Positions 55,206 through 63,612 of a stretch of 64,000 nt of DNA are shown piece by piece. The notes under the pieces are model-generated. The model was not told where the DNA came from. It saw only the letters and a list, made by a program, of their open reading frames with translations, and did not search any database. How positions within the stretch are numbered: the stretch's first letter is position 1; the number at the start of each line of letters is the position of its first letter. This stretch comes from Streptomyces ferrugineus (GTDB taxonomy: Bacteria; Actinomycetota; Actinomycetes; Streptomycetales; Streptomycetaceae), in assembly GCF_015160855.1 (NCBI RefSeq), contig NZ_CP063373.1, positions 5,270,001-5,334,000 on the forward strand. The letters run 5' to 3'. A program made the translations under genes and the position numbers.

Positions 55206-55553
55206 GAGTTAGCAGCCCCCGCGGGAGTAGAGGCGCGGCAGTCATTCCGGCGGCAGGCAGCATTCAAGGCGTCACGGGGCCGCGCGCCTCCCGTTGTTGG
55301 GCCGCCTGTTGAGAACGCAGCGTTCCGGTCGGTCTTCTTGAGGCGGGCGATGTCCGCCGTCAAAGCGTCCGTCTGTGGGCGGGGCGCGTCCGGTGTCCGG
55401 AGCAGTCCGGTGATGGTCCTGGTCCGTCCAGGTTCCCGTGCGGCGGGCGCTGGAGCGGGACGAGGAAGCGATCGGCGTATGGAAGACGGAGGTGTGGCCG
55501 CAGGTAGAAGGACCACGGCCCACCTGAGCGCCGGAAGCTGATGTAACGGCCTC
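55206..55553. other. 348-bp gap between the truncated gene and the GNAT gene
   Basis: No gene or RNA is recognised. A minus-strand frame contains TDALTADIARLKKTDRNAAF, possibly a remnant, but it lacks context. No dyads stand out. Confidence 0.3.
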
Positions 55554-56135
55554 TTAGCGGGCTGGGATCGGCACGTTCGATGGCCGCCACTCTCGCCTGA
55601 TCAACCCGAACACCCACGAGTCGGACACCTCGCCGTTCACCACGCAGTCTTCCCGCAACGTCCCTTCCCGCGCGAATCCGATCTTCTCCAGGACCCGGGC
55701 AGATGCCACGTTGCGCGTATCGGTCTCGGCCTGAACTCGATTCAGGTCCAGTGTGTCGAATGCCCACTGCAGCAAGGCGTGCGCAGCCTCCGTCGCGTAG
55801 CCGCAGCCCCACATCGCATCGCCGAGGACGTAGCCCAACGACGCGCTGCGGTACTCCGGGTTCCATCCGGTCAGACCGCACCAGCCGACGAACTCCCCGT
55901 CAGAAGCACGCTCGATGACCACCCGCGCCCCGGTGCCTTCGTCCTCCATCTTCCGGCACATCGCGATGAAGCGCTCCGCGCGCGCCCGGTCGTTCCACGG
56001 CGCGGAGTCCCAGTAGCGCAGCACGTGGGCGCTGCTGAGCAACGCGAAGAGGGAGTCCGTGTCGGCGTCGGTGAAGGGGCGCAGTCGCAGGCGAGCGGTG
56101 TGCAGTATGGGAGTGGCCAAAGTCATGCGCACCAT
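55554..56135 (-). CDS. GNAT acetyltransferase, RimJ/RimL type
   Basis: A 193-residue protein with TPILHTARLRLRPFTDADTD, FVGWCGLTGWNPEYRSASLG, the acetyl-CoA loop in GDAMWGCGYATEAAHALLQW and RNVASARVLEKIGFAREGTL: complete family architecture. The ATG is preceded by GAGGA; a second ATG three codons in is possible. It is related to, but distinct from, the GNAT at 27962. The substrate is unknown. IS remnants lie upstream. Confidence 0.85.
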   Translation of the reverse strand: MVRMTLATPILHTARLRLRPFTDADTDSLFALLSSAHVLRYWDSAPWNDRARAERFIAMCRKMEDEGTGARVVIERASDGEFVGWCGLTGWNPEYRSASLGYVLGDAMWGCGYATEAAHALLQWAFDTLDLNRVQAETDTRNVASARVLEKIGFAREGTLREDCVVNGEVSDSWVFGLIRREWRPSNVPIPAR

Positions 56136-56164
56136 GTTGCGTCCTCATAGGGCGGGCAGGACAC

Positions 56165-56230
56165 CGAATATCTGCCAGGCTCACGCTGCCGCGATCACCA
56201 GCTGGGTGCCCCCATCCACGATGACCTGAC
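56165..56230 (-). pseudogene. Tiny IS5-group transposase remnant
   Basis: GQVIVDGGTQLVIAAA on the minus strand matches VQVIVDADTRLVVAAA of the intact IS5-group transposase at 18759. Only about 20 codons remain. Confidence 0.55.
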
Positions 56231-56239
56231 CCTATGAGG

Positions 56240-56560
56240 GCCGGGGCTCATCAGGCGGGTGGTCCGGCGGGACGATGGGCTCGGGGAGCCGGGTCGAAGG
56301 GGAGGCCCCGAGATGCTGCCCGTCGGCAGGCCGGTTGCCTTCGAGGCGGCCCTCGGCTGGGGCCCGCTGCTCGACCTGCTCCAGGACCACGGGTTCGAAC
56401 TGCATTTGGCCCACCTCCTGCGGGCGGACCTGTTTCCGGAGTGAGGTGTGGATTGCCCCGCCCCATGTCCACCAGCAGCGGACAATCCGGCGCCACCGCT
56501 TCCAGTTGGTGCGGTTGCGCACGCTGCTGGTGTGCTCAAGGCCGTGAATGGATGGGCATG
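56240..56560 (+). pseudogene. IS110-family transposase remnant
   Basis: RPVAFEAALGWGPLLDLLQD, HGFELHLAHLLRADLFPE and then, in another frame, WIAPPHVHQQRTIRRHRFQL match the N-terminal DEDD region of IS110 transposases, with an internal deletion (the block between HLAH and LLRADL is missing) and a frameshift. Dead. Confidence 0.7.
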
Positions 56561-56759
56561 CGCTGCCGCTGCCGGCGGCCGAGCACACGGTGGTCGCTGA
56601 CTTACAGCGCCTTCAGTACCGAACCCCGGACGGGAGTTGAATAGGAAAGGCCCGCAAGGGTCTCCTCAGATCTCATCTGCAACGATTCGCAACGGTCACG
56701 ACAGCCCCAGAGATGCGTGGAAGAACCCCAGCTCACACGAACAGCGCGGCGTCACACCA

Positions 56760-57355
56760 CACTCACGGAAGCTGACCGACCAGGAGGGACAGTAGCTGCA
56801 GCAGATCGTGCGCCGGGGCGGTACCAGCTCGGTGCACTATCGCCGGGCGGTGATCGCGCGGCTGGTTCAGCACGACGAGGACACGGTGCGGGAGGTGATC
56901 CACCGGTTCGACGAGATCGGCCTGGCGGGTCCGGCCCTCTATGGGCAGGAGCCGCCCCCGCCTACTCAGACCTGACGACGAGGATTTCGTCATCCCGACG
57001 GCCACCACCCCACCCACAAACCCGCCACCTACCAGCGCCGCGTGCACGGACGTGTGATCCGTATCGGCCGCGAGGCCTTACGGTGTCTGCTCCTGCGATG
57101 AGTTCGTGCCCCTGGGGATCCGCAGGCTATCCCGATCGAGGCGCACTTCGGGCCGCTGCGGCAGTTCGCCCTGGCCAACTCCCACGACAGCGGCCACTCG
57201 GCGCAGACCCAGGCCCTCCAGCGCTACCTTCACTGGCGCACCGCCATCGCCCGCCACCCCGACGTACTCGCCGCCCAACGCAAAGGAACGCGCCCTCATC
57301 CGCAGCGAGAAGGGCATCCGCTGGGGCGGACGGCGCCTCGGCTCGGTGGCCTGAT
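56760..57355 (+). pseudogene. IS630-family transposase remnant
   Basis: N-terminal LTDQEG...IVRRGGTSSVHYRRAVIARL and DTVREVIHRFDEIGLAGPAL, then after stops and a deletion IEAHFGPLRQFALANSHDSG and LQRYLHWRTAIARHPDVLAA from the C-terminal end. The order matches IS630; the central catalytic part is lost. Confidence 0.75.
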
Positions 57356-57387
57356 CGCTCAACTCGCTGAAACTGCCAGACCAGGCA

Positions 57388-58533
57388 TCAGGCCGACTGC
57401 AGAGGCGGGGCCTGCCTTGTGATCGCGGCGGCAGGGAGCAGATGGTCCGGTTCGGCGCCAGGGTCGGCGGCGACGACGACGCCAGCCGTTTGAGCGTCGA
57501 AACCATTCGGCCAGATCGTGAGGTCGCTCGACAGCGCACGTTCCAGTTTGGCCTGTCGCAAGTCTGCGCCGCTGAGGTCGCAGCCTCGCAGGTCGGCCAT
57601 TCGCAGGTCCGCACCGACGAACACGGCGTCATTGGCACGCGCCTTGCGCAGGTTCGCTTCTCGCAGGTCTGCACGGGAGAAGTCCGCCTCCCGCAAGTCG
57701 GCCTTGACCAGGCGCGCACCACGCAGATCGGCTTCGATACAGCGAACCTGGTGGAGAATCGAGGTTCCGAACTCGGCATGCCGCAGATTGGCCGCTATCA
57801 GTGATGCCTTGCTCAAGTTGACCTGGAAGACGCTTGCCGCCTCCAGGCACGCGCCATCGAGGTTGGCTCCGTGCAGCCACAGCCCGTCGCAGTCGGCTCT
57901 TCGCAGGTCGGTCAGGCTGACGTTGAGCCACTCCGGGCGTGGCTCCCGACGTAGGACCCCGAGGCAGGTCAGCGCAGTCTGAGCATCTGCGGCGCGGGTC
58001 TCCAACGGCTGCACCGAGTTGATCGACGCATCCGCTGGCGGAACTCCGGGCTCCTGCGGCGGCCAGGGCAGGTGTGTCCGGAGATACGCCGCCATGATGG
58101 AGACGACCGCCTCGTGATCGCGGACGGAATGGTCAGCGATCCGCCACAGTGCGTAAATGCCACCGATCCGTACGTCCAACTTGTCACTTCCGAGTTGGTC
58201 TACGGCCCGGCTGAAGCGATCGGTGATGTTGCCCTCGCGGGTCGCGTTCAATCCGTCCTGGCTGACGCGCAACTGCCGCCATGTGGCGTAGGCACCGAAC
58301 AGCACCACCGCGCCGCCCACCGCCTGCAGAAGCGTGGTACGCACGTTGTTCACTGCTTTCAACCGGTCCGCCGCAGCAAGGTGGCCACCAGCGAGATCGT
58401 GGTCGACTACCAGGCCCGGAAGAATCAGGAGCACAACGCCCAGTACGGCAAGCACGGCCAGTGCGGCCAGCGCGGCCGATGCGATGGCAGCGGTCCGAGT
58501 CGGACGCGAGTGGTCACGAACAGATCCCCCCAT
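57388..58533 (-). CDS. Pentapeptide-repeat membrane protein
   Basis: A 381-residue protein. Two N-terminal membrane helices (AAIASAALAALAVLAVLGVV and LLQAVGGAVVLFGAYATW) anchor it. A conserved linker (GNITDRFSRAVDQLGSDKLD, VRIGGIYALWRIADHSVRDH) is typical of streptomycete pentapeptide proteins. Residues ~210-340 contain A(D/N)LRxA pentapeptides (RADLREANLRKARANDAVFV) forming a right-handed beta-helix in the cytoplasm. Start: ATG (MGGSVRDH); a GTG four codons later has G-rich sequence upstream and is a fair alternative. The biological role is unknown; such solenoids are protein-binding scaffolds or DNA mimics. Confidence 0.85.
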   Translation of the reverse strand: MGGSVRDHSRPTRTAAIASAALAALAVLAVLGVVLLILPGLVVDHDLAGGHLAAADRLKAVNNVRTTLLQAVGGAVVLFGAYATWRQLRVSQDGLNATREGNITDRFSRAVDQLGSDKLDVRIGGIYALWRIADHSVRDHEAVVSIMAAYLRTHLPWPPQEPGVPPADASINSVQPLETRAADAQTALTCLGVLRREPRPEWLNVSLTDLRRADCDGLWLHGANLDGACLEAASVFQVNLSKASLIAANLRHAEFGTSILHQVRCIEADLRGARLVKADLREADFSRADLREANLRKARANDAVFVGADLRMADLRGCDLSGADLRQAKLERALSSDLTIWPNGFDAQTAGVVVAADPGAEPDHLLPAAAITRQAPPLQSA

Positions 58534-58620
58534 AGGCAATGGATCTTAGGGCAGGGCTGAACCCGGTCAACCTATGCGGTCACGGCACTGGACGTGAGGT
58601 ACAAGGCGGGGGTCGGGCGG

Positions 58621-59667
58621 TCAACAACCCTGTGTGCGGAAGCGGTTGGCCGGTGCGGATGGCTCGCTCGGTGCCTGGGAGGGGCTGCCGTCGAGGAGGG
58701 CGAGGCCTACAGGAGTGAGCGAGTGGCGTACCGCGTTGCGCTGCCGGGTGCTGGAGACCAGACCGGCGCCGCGCAGGACCGCGGCGTGCTCGCTGGCCGA
58801 GGAGATGGACACCCCGGCGCGCCGGGCCAGCTCACTGGTGGTGCAGTCGCCGCCGAGAGCCTGAAGGACCGCGGCCCTGGTGTGCCCGAGGAGGTGCGCG
58901 AGATGCGTGCCCACGGCATCCGTCGTCGCTGGCGCCCCCGTCGCCGGAGACCGCACCGGATGGCCCGGCGAGACCGGATAGACGAGCGTCGGCGGCAGGG
59001 TCGGGTCGGCCAGCGCGACCGGCGTACGGCGGCAGAAGTACGACGGGATCAGCAGCAGCCCGCGACCGTCCAGACAGATGTCCCGGTCCACCGGATAGTC
59101 GGCCTCCAGTACGGGCGGACACCAGCGGATACCGGGACCGAAGGTGCGGAGCATGGCGTCCGTACCGCTGCACCACTGGACGCGGGCGCGCCAGGTGCGG
59201 TCGGACTCGGCCCGCGCGCGGATACGCTGCCACGACGGGCCGAGTGCGATGTCCTGGTAGTCGCGCAGGGCTTCACCGAGTTGCCGGAGCGCGGGTGCCC
59301 TGCCCTCGGCGACAGAGCGGACCCAGCCGCCAAGGGGCGGACCGCTCGTCGCCAACCGGCCGATCTGGTCTCGCAGTTCGCGCCGCGGTGTGGACAGCAG
59401 GGCGTCCAGGCCGGCTTCGACGCCCTCGGCGCTCGCCGCGGGAGTGAGGAAGTCAGGGAAGTAGCCGCGGGCTGGAACAAGCGGCAACAGCAGGCGAAGC
59501 GACGCTCGCCCGTTCTGGACGACGCGCCTGCGCCAGCCGGTCAGGTCGGGCTCAGGGCGCCTCTCCCACACCTTGTGCAGGCTCAGTACGGATTCCCAGA
59601 ACGGATCCGGCCCGTCTGCGACCCGTGTACGCGCGACGTCCCCCGCGGTGAAGTGCATGCGCAGCAT
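58621..59667 (-). CDS. ArsR-type winged-helix regulator with N-terminal sensor domain
   Basis: A 348-residue protein starting MLRMHFTAGDVARTRVADGP behind GGAGGGC. The first ~220 residues are a helical/beta domain shared by a Streptomyces regulator family. The C-terminal ~100 residues are an ArsR winged helix (HLLGHTRAAVLQALGGDCTT, SELARRAGVSISSASEHAAV and the wing HAAVLRGAGLVSSTRQRNAV). No metal-binding CVC motif is present. It is divergent from the XRE-glycosidase-like gene across 216 bp and may control it. A decayed relative is present at 31815. Confidence 0.85.
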   Translation of the reverse strand: MLRMHFTAGDVARTRVADGPDPFWESVLSLHKVWERRPEPDLTGWRRRVVQNGRASLRLLLPLVPARGYFPDFLTPAASAEGVEAGLDALLSTPRRELRDQIGRLATSGPPLGGWVRSVAEGRAPALRQLGEALRDYQDIALGPSWQRIRARAESDRTWRARVQWCSGTDAMLRTFGPGIRWCPPVLEADYPVDRDICLDGRGLLLIPSYFCRRTPVALADPTLPPTLVYPVSPGHPVRSPATGAPATTDAVGTHLAHLLGHTRAAVLQALGGDCTTSELARRAGVSISSASEHAAVLRGAGLVSSTRQRNAVRHSLTPVGLALLDGSPSQAPSEPSAPANRFRTQGC

Positions 59668-59883
59668 GATGCTGCCCTCCGATGTGCCGAGCGCGTGCGA
59701 CACCGCTCCCCCGTTACCCGAGTGGTGTCCTTGTGACCTTGCGTTCCCGGCTGATTCGGTGGCAAGAAGAAACGGTGAGATGGGACAGTGGTACGACCGT
59801 ACGGGCACCACCTGCGGCTTCTCGCGGCAGTGGGACGGTCGGTACACGCATCCCGCACATCGGGGGCGGGGGAAAGGGGTGCG

Positions 59884-61737
59884 ATGTCATCCGACGGCAC
59901 GACGACGGGACAGTCGGGACCATCGGAACTGGCGGAACTGCTGGAGGAACTGAAGCGGCGCAGCGGGCGCAGCTATACAGCGCTGGCCCACCGCACGGGA
60001 CTCAGCCGTTCCACTCTCCACCGCTACTGCCAGGGCACCACCGTCCCGGGATCGTTCGGCACGGTCGAACGCGTGGCACGCGTGAGCGGGGCAAGCCCCG
60101 CGGAGCTGGACCGGCTCTACCGCGCGTGGTGGCGGGAGACCGCCGGGAACGCGGGGCAACAGGACGTGCGGCCACCGGAGGCGGCGGAGACGCTGGAGAC
60201 GCTGGAGGCGGTGGCGGCGGTGGAAACGGTGGCGGCGGCGGGGAAGATGACGGCGGTGGAATCGCCGCAACACGCGCTCCCGACGGAGGCCCGCCGCGAC
60301 GACGCCGGCAGGGGCGGCAGGCGTGAGCCCGGCGACCGGCGGCGGCCGTTATGGCTGCGTACTTGGCTGCGCCCGGCGGCGCTGCTGGTCGCCCTCGTCA
60401 TCGCATCGTCCGGAAGTACCGCCTTGTACGAGGGCGGCGGGGGCCGCGATGACGCTGAAGGAGTCGGCAGCACCGGCACAGCGCACACGGGCGGAGACGG
60501 AGCCGCTGGCACCGGCGGCGGCGAGCAGCGTCCCAAGGGGCCGACGTGGAGCGAGGCCCCACGCCCGATAGCGCCCGAGTTCATCGGCATGACGATCAAC
60601 AGCGACACGGGCCGTATGCCCGGCTTCCGTACCGGTTCCGTACGGCTGTGGAACAGCGAGACCCGCTGGGGCACCATCGAAGCCTCCCCGGGCAAGTACG
60701 ACTGGACGACCCTGGACCGTCTGGTCGAGGCCGCCGAGCGGGACCGGCTGCCGGTCCTCTTCACCATCGGCGGCACGCCCTGGTGGGCCGCCCCGAAGGG
60801 CAGGAAGTCCGGCTTCGCCGACTCCTCGGCCTCGCCCCCGGACGACCTGAGGGTCTGGGACCGCTTTGTGGAGGACCTCGCCACGCGCTACCGCGACCGC
60901 ATCGAGTCGTACGAGCTGTGGGACTACCCCAGCCACCCGCTGATGTACGCGGGGAGCCTCGACACCCTCGCCGAAATGGTGGAGCGCGCCTCGCGGATCA
61001 TCGAGCGCGTCGACCCGGAGGCGCGGGTGGCCTGCCCGTCCTTCGGGTCGTTGTGGACGAGGAAAGGCCGGGCGCTGCTGCGGGAGTTCGCCCGGACGGG
61101 AGCGTACGCATACTGCCATGCGGCCGCGCTGAAGATGCCGCCGCGCAAGGGGAACGGTCCGCCGGAGGAGATCATCGAGCTCTCCCGGAGCATGCGGAAC
61201 CTCCTCCACGAGGAGAACGTGCACGACGTGGAGCTGTGGAACACCGGCCCGGAGTGGAACATCAACTCGACGCCGCCGCTCGATGCGCGCCACGCCCGCG
61301 ACTACGCGGTGCGCTTCTATCTCGCGGGGCTCTACGCGAGGCACTACGGCTTGCGGCGGATGTACTTCTACATCTGGGGCAGCACCAATGTGCCGATCAT
61401 CGTCCAACTGGTGGGCGGACCGCCGGCGGAGCCCGGGAAGCGCGTCGGACGGCTGGCGGCGTGGCTGGACGGTGCCAGGATCAGCGCCTGCGGGCACGGC
61501 GCGCGGATGGGCCTGCCGCCGGGCATGTACTCCTGTCGCTTCGAGCGGGACGGACGAAGCGGGTGGGACGGCCAACCGTTCACCGTGCACTGGTCCGCTC
61601 GCGGTCGGGCCGAGGTGCCACTGGAAGAGGGCGCGTACCGCGTGCGTCACATGGACGGCAGTACGGAACGCGCCCGGCCCGGCGACCGGATCAGCATCGG
61701 CGAGGAACCAGTGCTGATCGAGCACCGTACGGAGTGA
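59884..61737 (+). CDS. XRE-HTH / TM / glycoside-hydrolase-like protein
   Basis: A 617-residue protein. Residues ~15-80 are an XRE helix-turn-helix (SYTALAHRTGLSRSTLHRYC). A Glu/Ala linker leads to one membrane helix (about 160-180, RPAALLVALVIASSGSTALY), and residues ~230-600 form an extracellular (beta/alpha)-barrel like GH39/GH5 enzymes (VRLWNSETRWGTIEASPGKY, DWTTLDRLVEAAERDRLPVL, RYRDRIESYELWDYPSH). The usual acid/base WNEP is WDYP here and the nucleophile region reads VELWNTGPEW, so catalysis may be lost. It could sense a sugar outside and act on DNA inside. The ATG follows AAGGGG. Divergent from the ArsR-type gene. Confidence 0.8.
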   Translation: MSSDGTTTGQSGPSELAELLEELKRRSGRSYTALAHRTGLSRSTLHRYCQGTTVPGSFGTVERVARVSGASPAELDRLYRAWWRETAGNAGQQDVRPPEAAETLETLEAVAAVETVAAAGKMTAVESPQHALPTEARRDDAGRGGRREPGDRRRPLWLRTWLRPAALLVALVIASSGSTALYEGGGGRDDAEGVGSTGTAHTGGDGAAGTGGGEQRPKGPTWSEAPRPIAPEFIGMTINSDTGRMPGFRTGSVRLWNSETRWGTIEASPGKYDWTTLDRLVEAAERDRLPVLFTIGGTPWWAAPKGRKSGFADSSASPPDDLRVWDRFVEDLATRYRDRIESYELWDYPSHPLMYAGSLDTLAEMVERASRIIERVDPEARVACPSFGSLWTRKGRALLREFARTGAYAYCHAAALKMPPRKGNGPPEEIIELSRSMRNLLHEENVHDVELWNTGPEWNINSTPPLDARHARDYAVRFYLAGLYARHYGLRRMYFYIWGSTNVPIIVQLVGGPPAEPGKRVGRLAAWLDGARISACGHGARMGLPPGMYSCRFERDGRSGWDGQPFTVHWSARGRAEVPLEEGAYRVRHMDGSTERARPGDRISIGEEPVLIEHRTE

Positions 61738-61803
61738 ACGCCCAGGAGATCGACAGCTGTTGACCCACTGGTTCGGGCCCGGCAGCGACTGGTCGGCTGA
61801 TGG

Positions 61804-62328
61804 TCAGAGGTCGTGGGTGTTGGAGAGGGAGAGGGAGATGGCGGCCTCGGCGAAGAGTCGGCGGTAGAAGGGGCCAAGGCCGTCGGGGATGGTCAGGGAC
61901 CGGAACGCCTCGTCGGCCGGCACGAGACGGCGGTGGGCCATCTCGAAGCGCGGCTCCCAGGGTGCCAGACGCACTTCTGCTCGCCACATCGACCGGATCA
62001 GCACCAGGCCTTCCTGCGGACCTCGCACGCACACGCCGCGGCTGAACCCGAGGAGCCGGCAGTCCGTCACCTCGGCGCAGGCTTCCTCACGGACCTCTCG
62101 ACGCATCGTGTCGACCCACTGCTCCTGCCGCTCCGGGCGACCGGCGGGCATGCCCCACCGCTGTCCGTCCGGGCTCACGACGACGATCCGATCGCCGACC
62201 ACGCACACCGCCTCCGCGCCATGTGGTGTACCCGCCGGTGGGTCAAGAGGCGGATACCACGCGACATGCCATTGCTGGCCGTTGATGGCGGCGCTGAAGT
62301 CGGCGCCGGTCTCAGCGATGTCGTTCAC
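61804..62328 (-). CDS. Nudix hydrolase
   Basis: A 174-residue protein. The Nudix box reads GRPERQEQWVDTMRREVREE followed by ACAEV, matching GX5EX7REUXEEXGU except that the final Gly is Cys. Preceding strands AEAVCVVGDRIVVVSPDGQR and following LGFSRGVCVRGPQEGLVLIR complete the fold. Such enzymes hydrolyse nucleoside diphosphates linked to other groups. GTG start with GAAGGGA upstream. Convergent with the XRE-glycosidase-like gene, 66 bp away. Confidence 0.85.
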   Translation of the reverse strand: MNDIAETGADFSAAINGQQWHVAWYPPLDPPAGTPHGAEAVCVVGDRIVVVSPDGQRWGMPAGRPERQEQWVDTMRREVREEACAEVTDCRLLGFSRGVCVRGPQEGLVLIRSMWRAEVRLAPWEPRFEMAHRRLVPADEAFRSLTIPDGLGPFYRRLFAEAAISLSLSNTHDL

Positions 62329-62783
62329 GGTTTCCCTTCAGCGAAAGGTCAGCGGCGGCCCCGCCCAAATGAGGCCGCCCAGGGCAGCGGTCCGGCTTCC
62401 AATCTAGGTGCTGCGGCCCGGTGTGCTGGCGGCGTGCGCATGTGGCTGCGCCGGCGGCCCGCCTGAGCCACCTGGGCGTATGGCAGCGGTGGCGGCCGGC
62501 CCCCCTCGCACGGGCCATCGCCGTAGCCTCCCCCGCGGCTGTGCTCCGTGCCGCCCCCGCGCCGAAGCCGACGGCCCTGACGACATCCGTGCCGACCGAC
62601 CCGGCCGGTGCGCCACGCTGTTCCAAGGCATCGTCGGTGACGCCGTCCCTGCACTTCGCCGACAGCTCGGTGCGCCACTTCGCGGTGCGCGGCGCGCTTG
62701 CCTCAGCGTGGACCGGCTGTTCCTCGCGTTGTCGACATTCGTGGCCGCGGCGACCGGGCGGAGCTGAGCCGGGGTCTGTCTGA
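62329..62783. other. 455-bp gap without recognised content
   Basis: Open frames on both strands are Arg/Ala/Pro-rich shadows. No gene, repeat or RNA is recognised; the left edge should hold the promoter of the Nudix gene. Confidence 0.35.
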
Positions 62784-63347
62784 TCAAACCCGGGCGGGGG
62801 CCGTCGTGTCCGCGGTCTCTCCGTCGGCCCGTTGGTTCCGCTGTGCTCGCTGTACCCGCCATCCATACCGGGTGATGCCGCGTGGCTTGTAGACGGACAG
62901 GGCCGTCGCCGTGAGCAGCACGGCGACGCCGGCGGCGGCGTCGAACACGAGCTGCGTCCGCATCCCGTCGAGCTGGGAGCCGGAGAGGTCCATCTGCGCG
63001 GCCGTCTCCGCCACGTGGTCGACCACCCGCATGTGCACAAGGAGGAGGACGGTGGCCACGGCGGTCAGACCGAGCTTGACCAGTACCCAGTAGTGGCGCA
63101 GCAGGCCCCACGTCGTTCCCAGGGACTGGACCAACCCGGTCAGCAGGGAGGCGAAGGCCAGCGGGACGATCACGTACCAGCCGGTGACCTGCATGGCGAG
63201 ATACGCGCCCCGCACGCGCTGGGCGTCCTCGCCGGTCAGCCCGACGACCGCGAGCGCCAGGAAGGCTGCCACCGACCCGAGCCAGCCGACCGAGGAGGCG
63301 ATGTGCGCGGTCAGGGCGACCTTGCGGAGGCCGGACGGCATCACCAT
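62784..63347 (-). CDS. Four-helix membrane protein (DUF2269-like)
   Basis: A 187-residue integral membrane protein: TAHIASSVGWLGSVAAFLAL, WYVIVPLAFASLLTGLVQSL, WVLVKLGLTAVATVLLLVHM and LVFDAAAGVAVLLTATALSV give four helices with conserved His in helix 1 and after helix 3, a pattern of DUF2269/CopD-like proteins that may bind haem or metal. A polar C-terminal tail follows. Its ATG overlaps the stop of the upstream small gene by one base (TGATG), so the two are co-translated. Probably regulated by the divergent TetR through the dyad at 63553. Confidence 0.8.
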   Translation of the reverse strand: MVMPSGLRKVALTAHIASSVGWLGSVAAFLALAVVGLTGEDAQRVRGAYLAMQVTGWYVIVPLAFASLLTGLVQSLGTTWGLLRHYWVLVKLGLTAVATVLLLVHMRVVDHVAETAAQMDLSGSQLDGMRTQLVFDAAAGVAVLLTATALSVYKPRGITRYGWRVQRAQRNQRADGETADTTAPARV

Positions 63348-63508
63348 CAGTGGCCGCCGTGCATGCCGGGGCCCGTGCTGCCGGTGAGGTGCAGGACGAG
63401 GAACACCGCGACCACGGCCAGTGCCACGGTGCCGGAAAGCTTCACCCAGCGTGGGGTGGCGGGGGCTGAGCCGTCACCGGGTGCGGATTCGGACGCCGAG
63501 TCGTTCAT
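63347..63508 (-). CDS. Small single-pass membrane protein
   Basis: A 53-residue protein (MNDSASESAPGDGSAPATPR, one helix LSGTVALAVVAVFLVLHLTG, tail GPGMHGGH). The ATG follows GGAGAC; an upstream in-frame start nine codons earlier is less likely. First gene of a two-gene unit with the four-helix membrane protein. The C-terminal Met/His tail could bind metal (inference). Confidence 0.75.
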   Translation of the reverse strand: MNDSASESAPGDGSAPATPRWVKLSGTVALAVVAVFLVLHLTGSTGPGMHGGH

Positions 63509-63552
63509 ACGGGTCTCCTCAGGCTGTTCTTTCACACCAGGAACTCTTATCG

Positions 63553-63584
63553 AGACACTATGTCTACGTCAAGCCATAGTGTCT
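63553..63584. promoter_or_regulatory. Operator dyad between the membrane operon and TetR gene
   Basis: Perfect inverted repeat AGACACTATG (63553-63562) and CATAGTGTCT (63575-63584), centred in the 104-bp divergent region. Position and symmetry are as expected for TetR-family autoregulation controlling both directions. Confidence 0.75.
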
Positions 63585-63612
63585 TGGTGGTGGCGTTGCG
63601 TACACTGCTCTG

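Noticed and set aside
58594..59736. Plus-strand 380-codon frame antisense to the ArsR-type gene
   Set aside because: Arg/Gly/Ala-rich shadow; the minus-strand frame matches a regulator family and has a good ribosome site.
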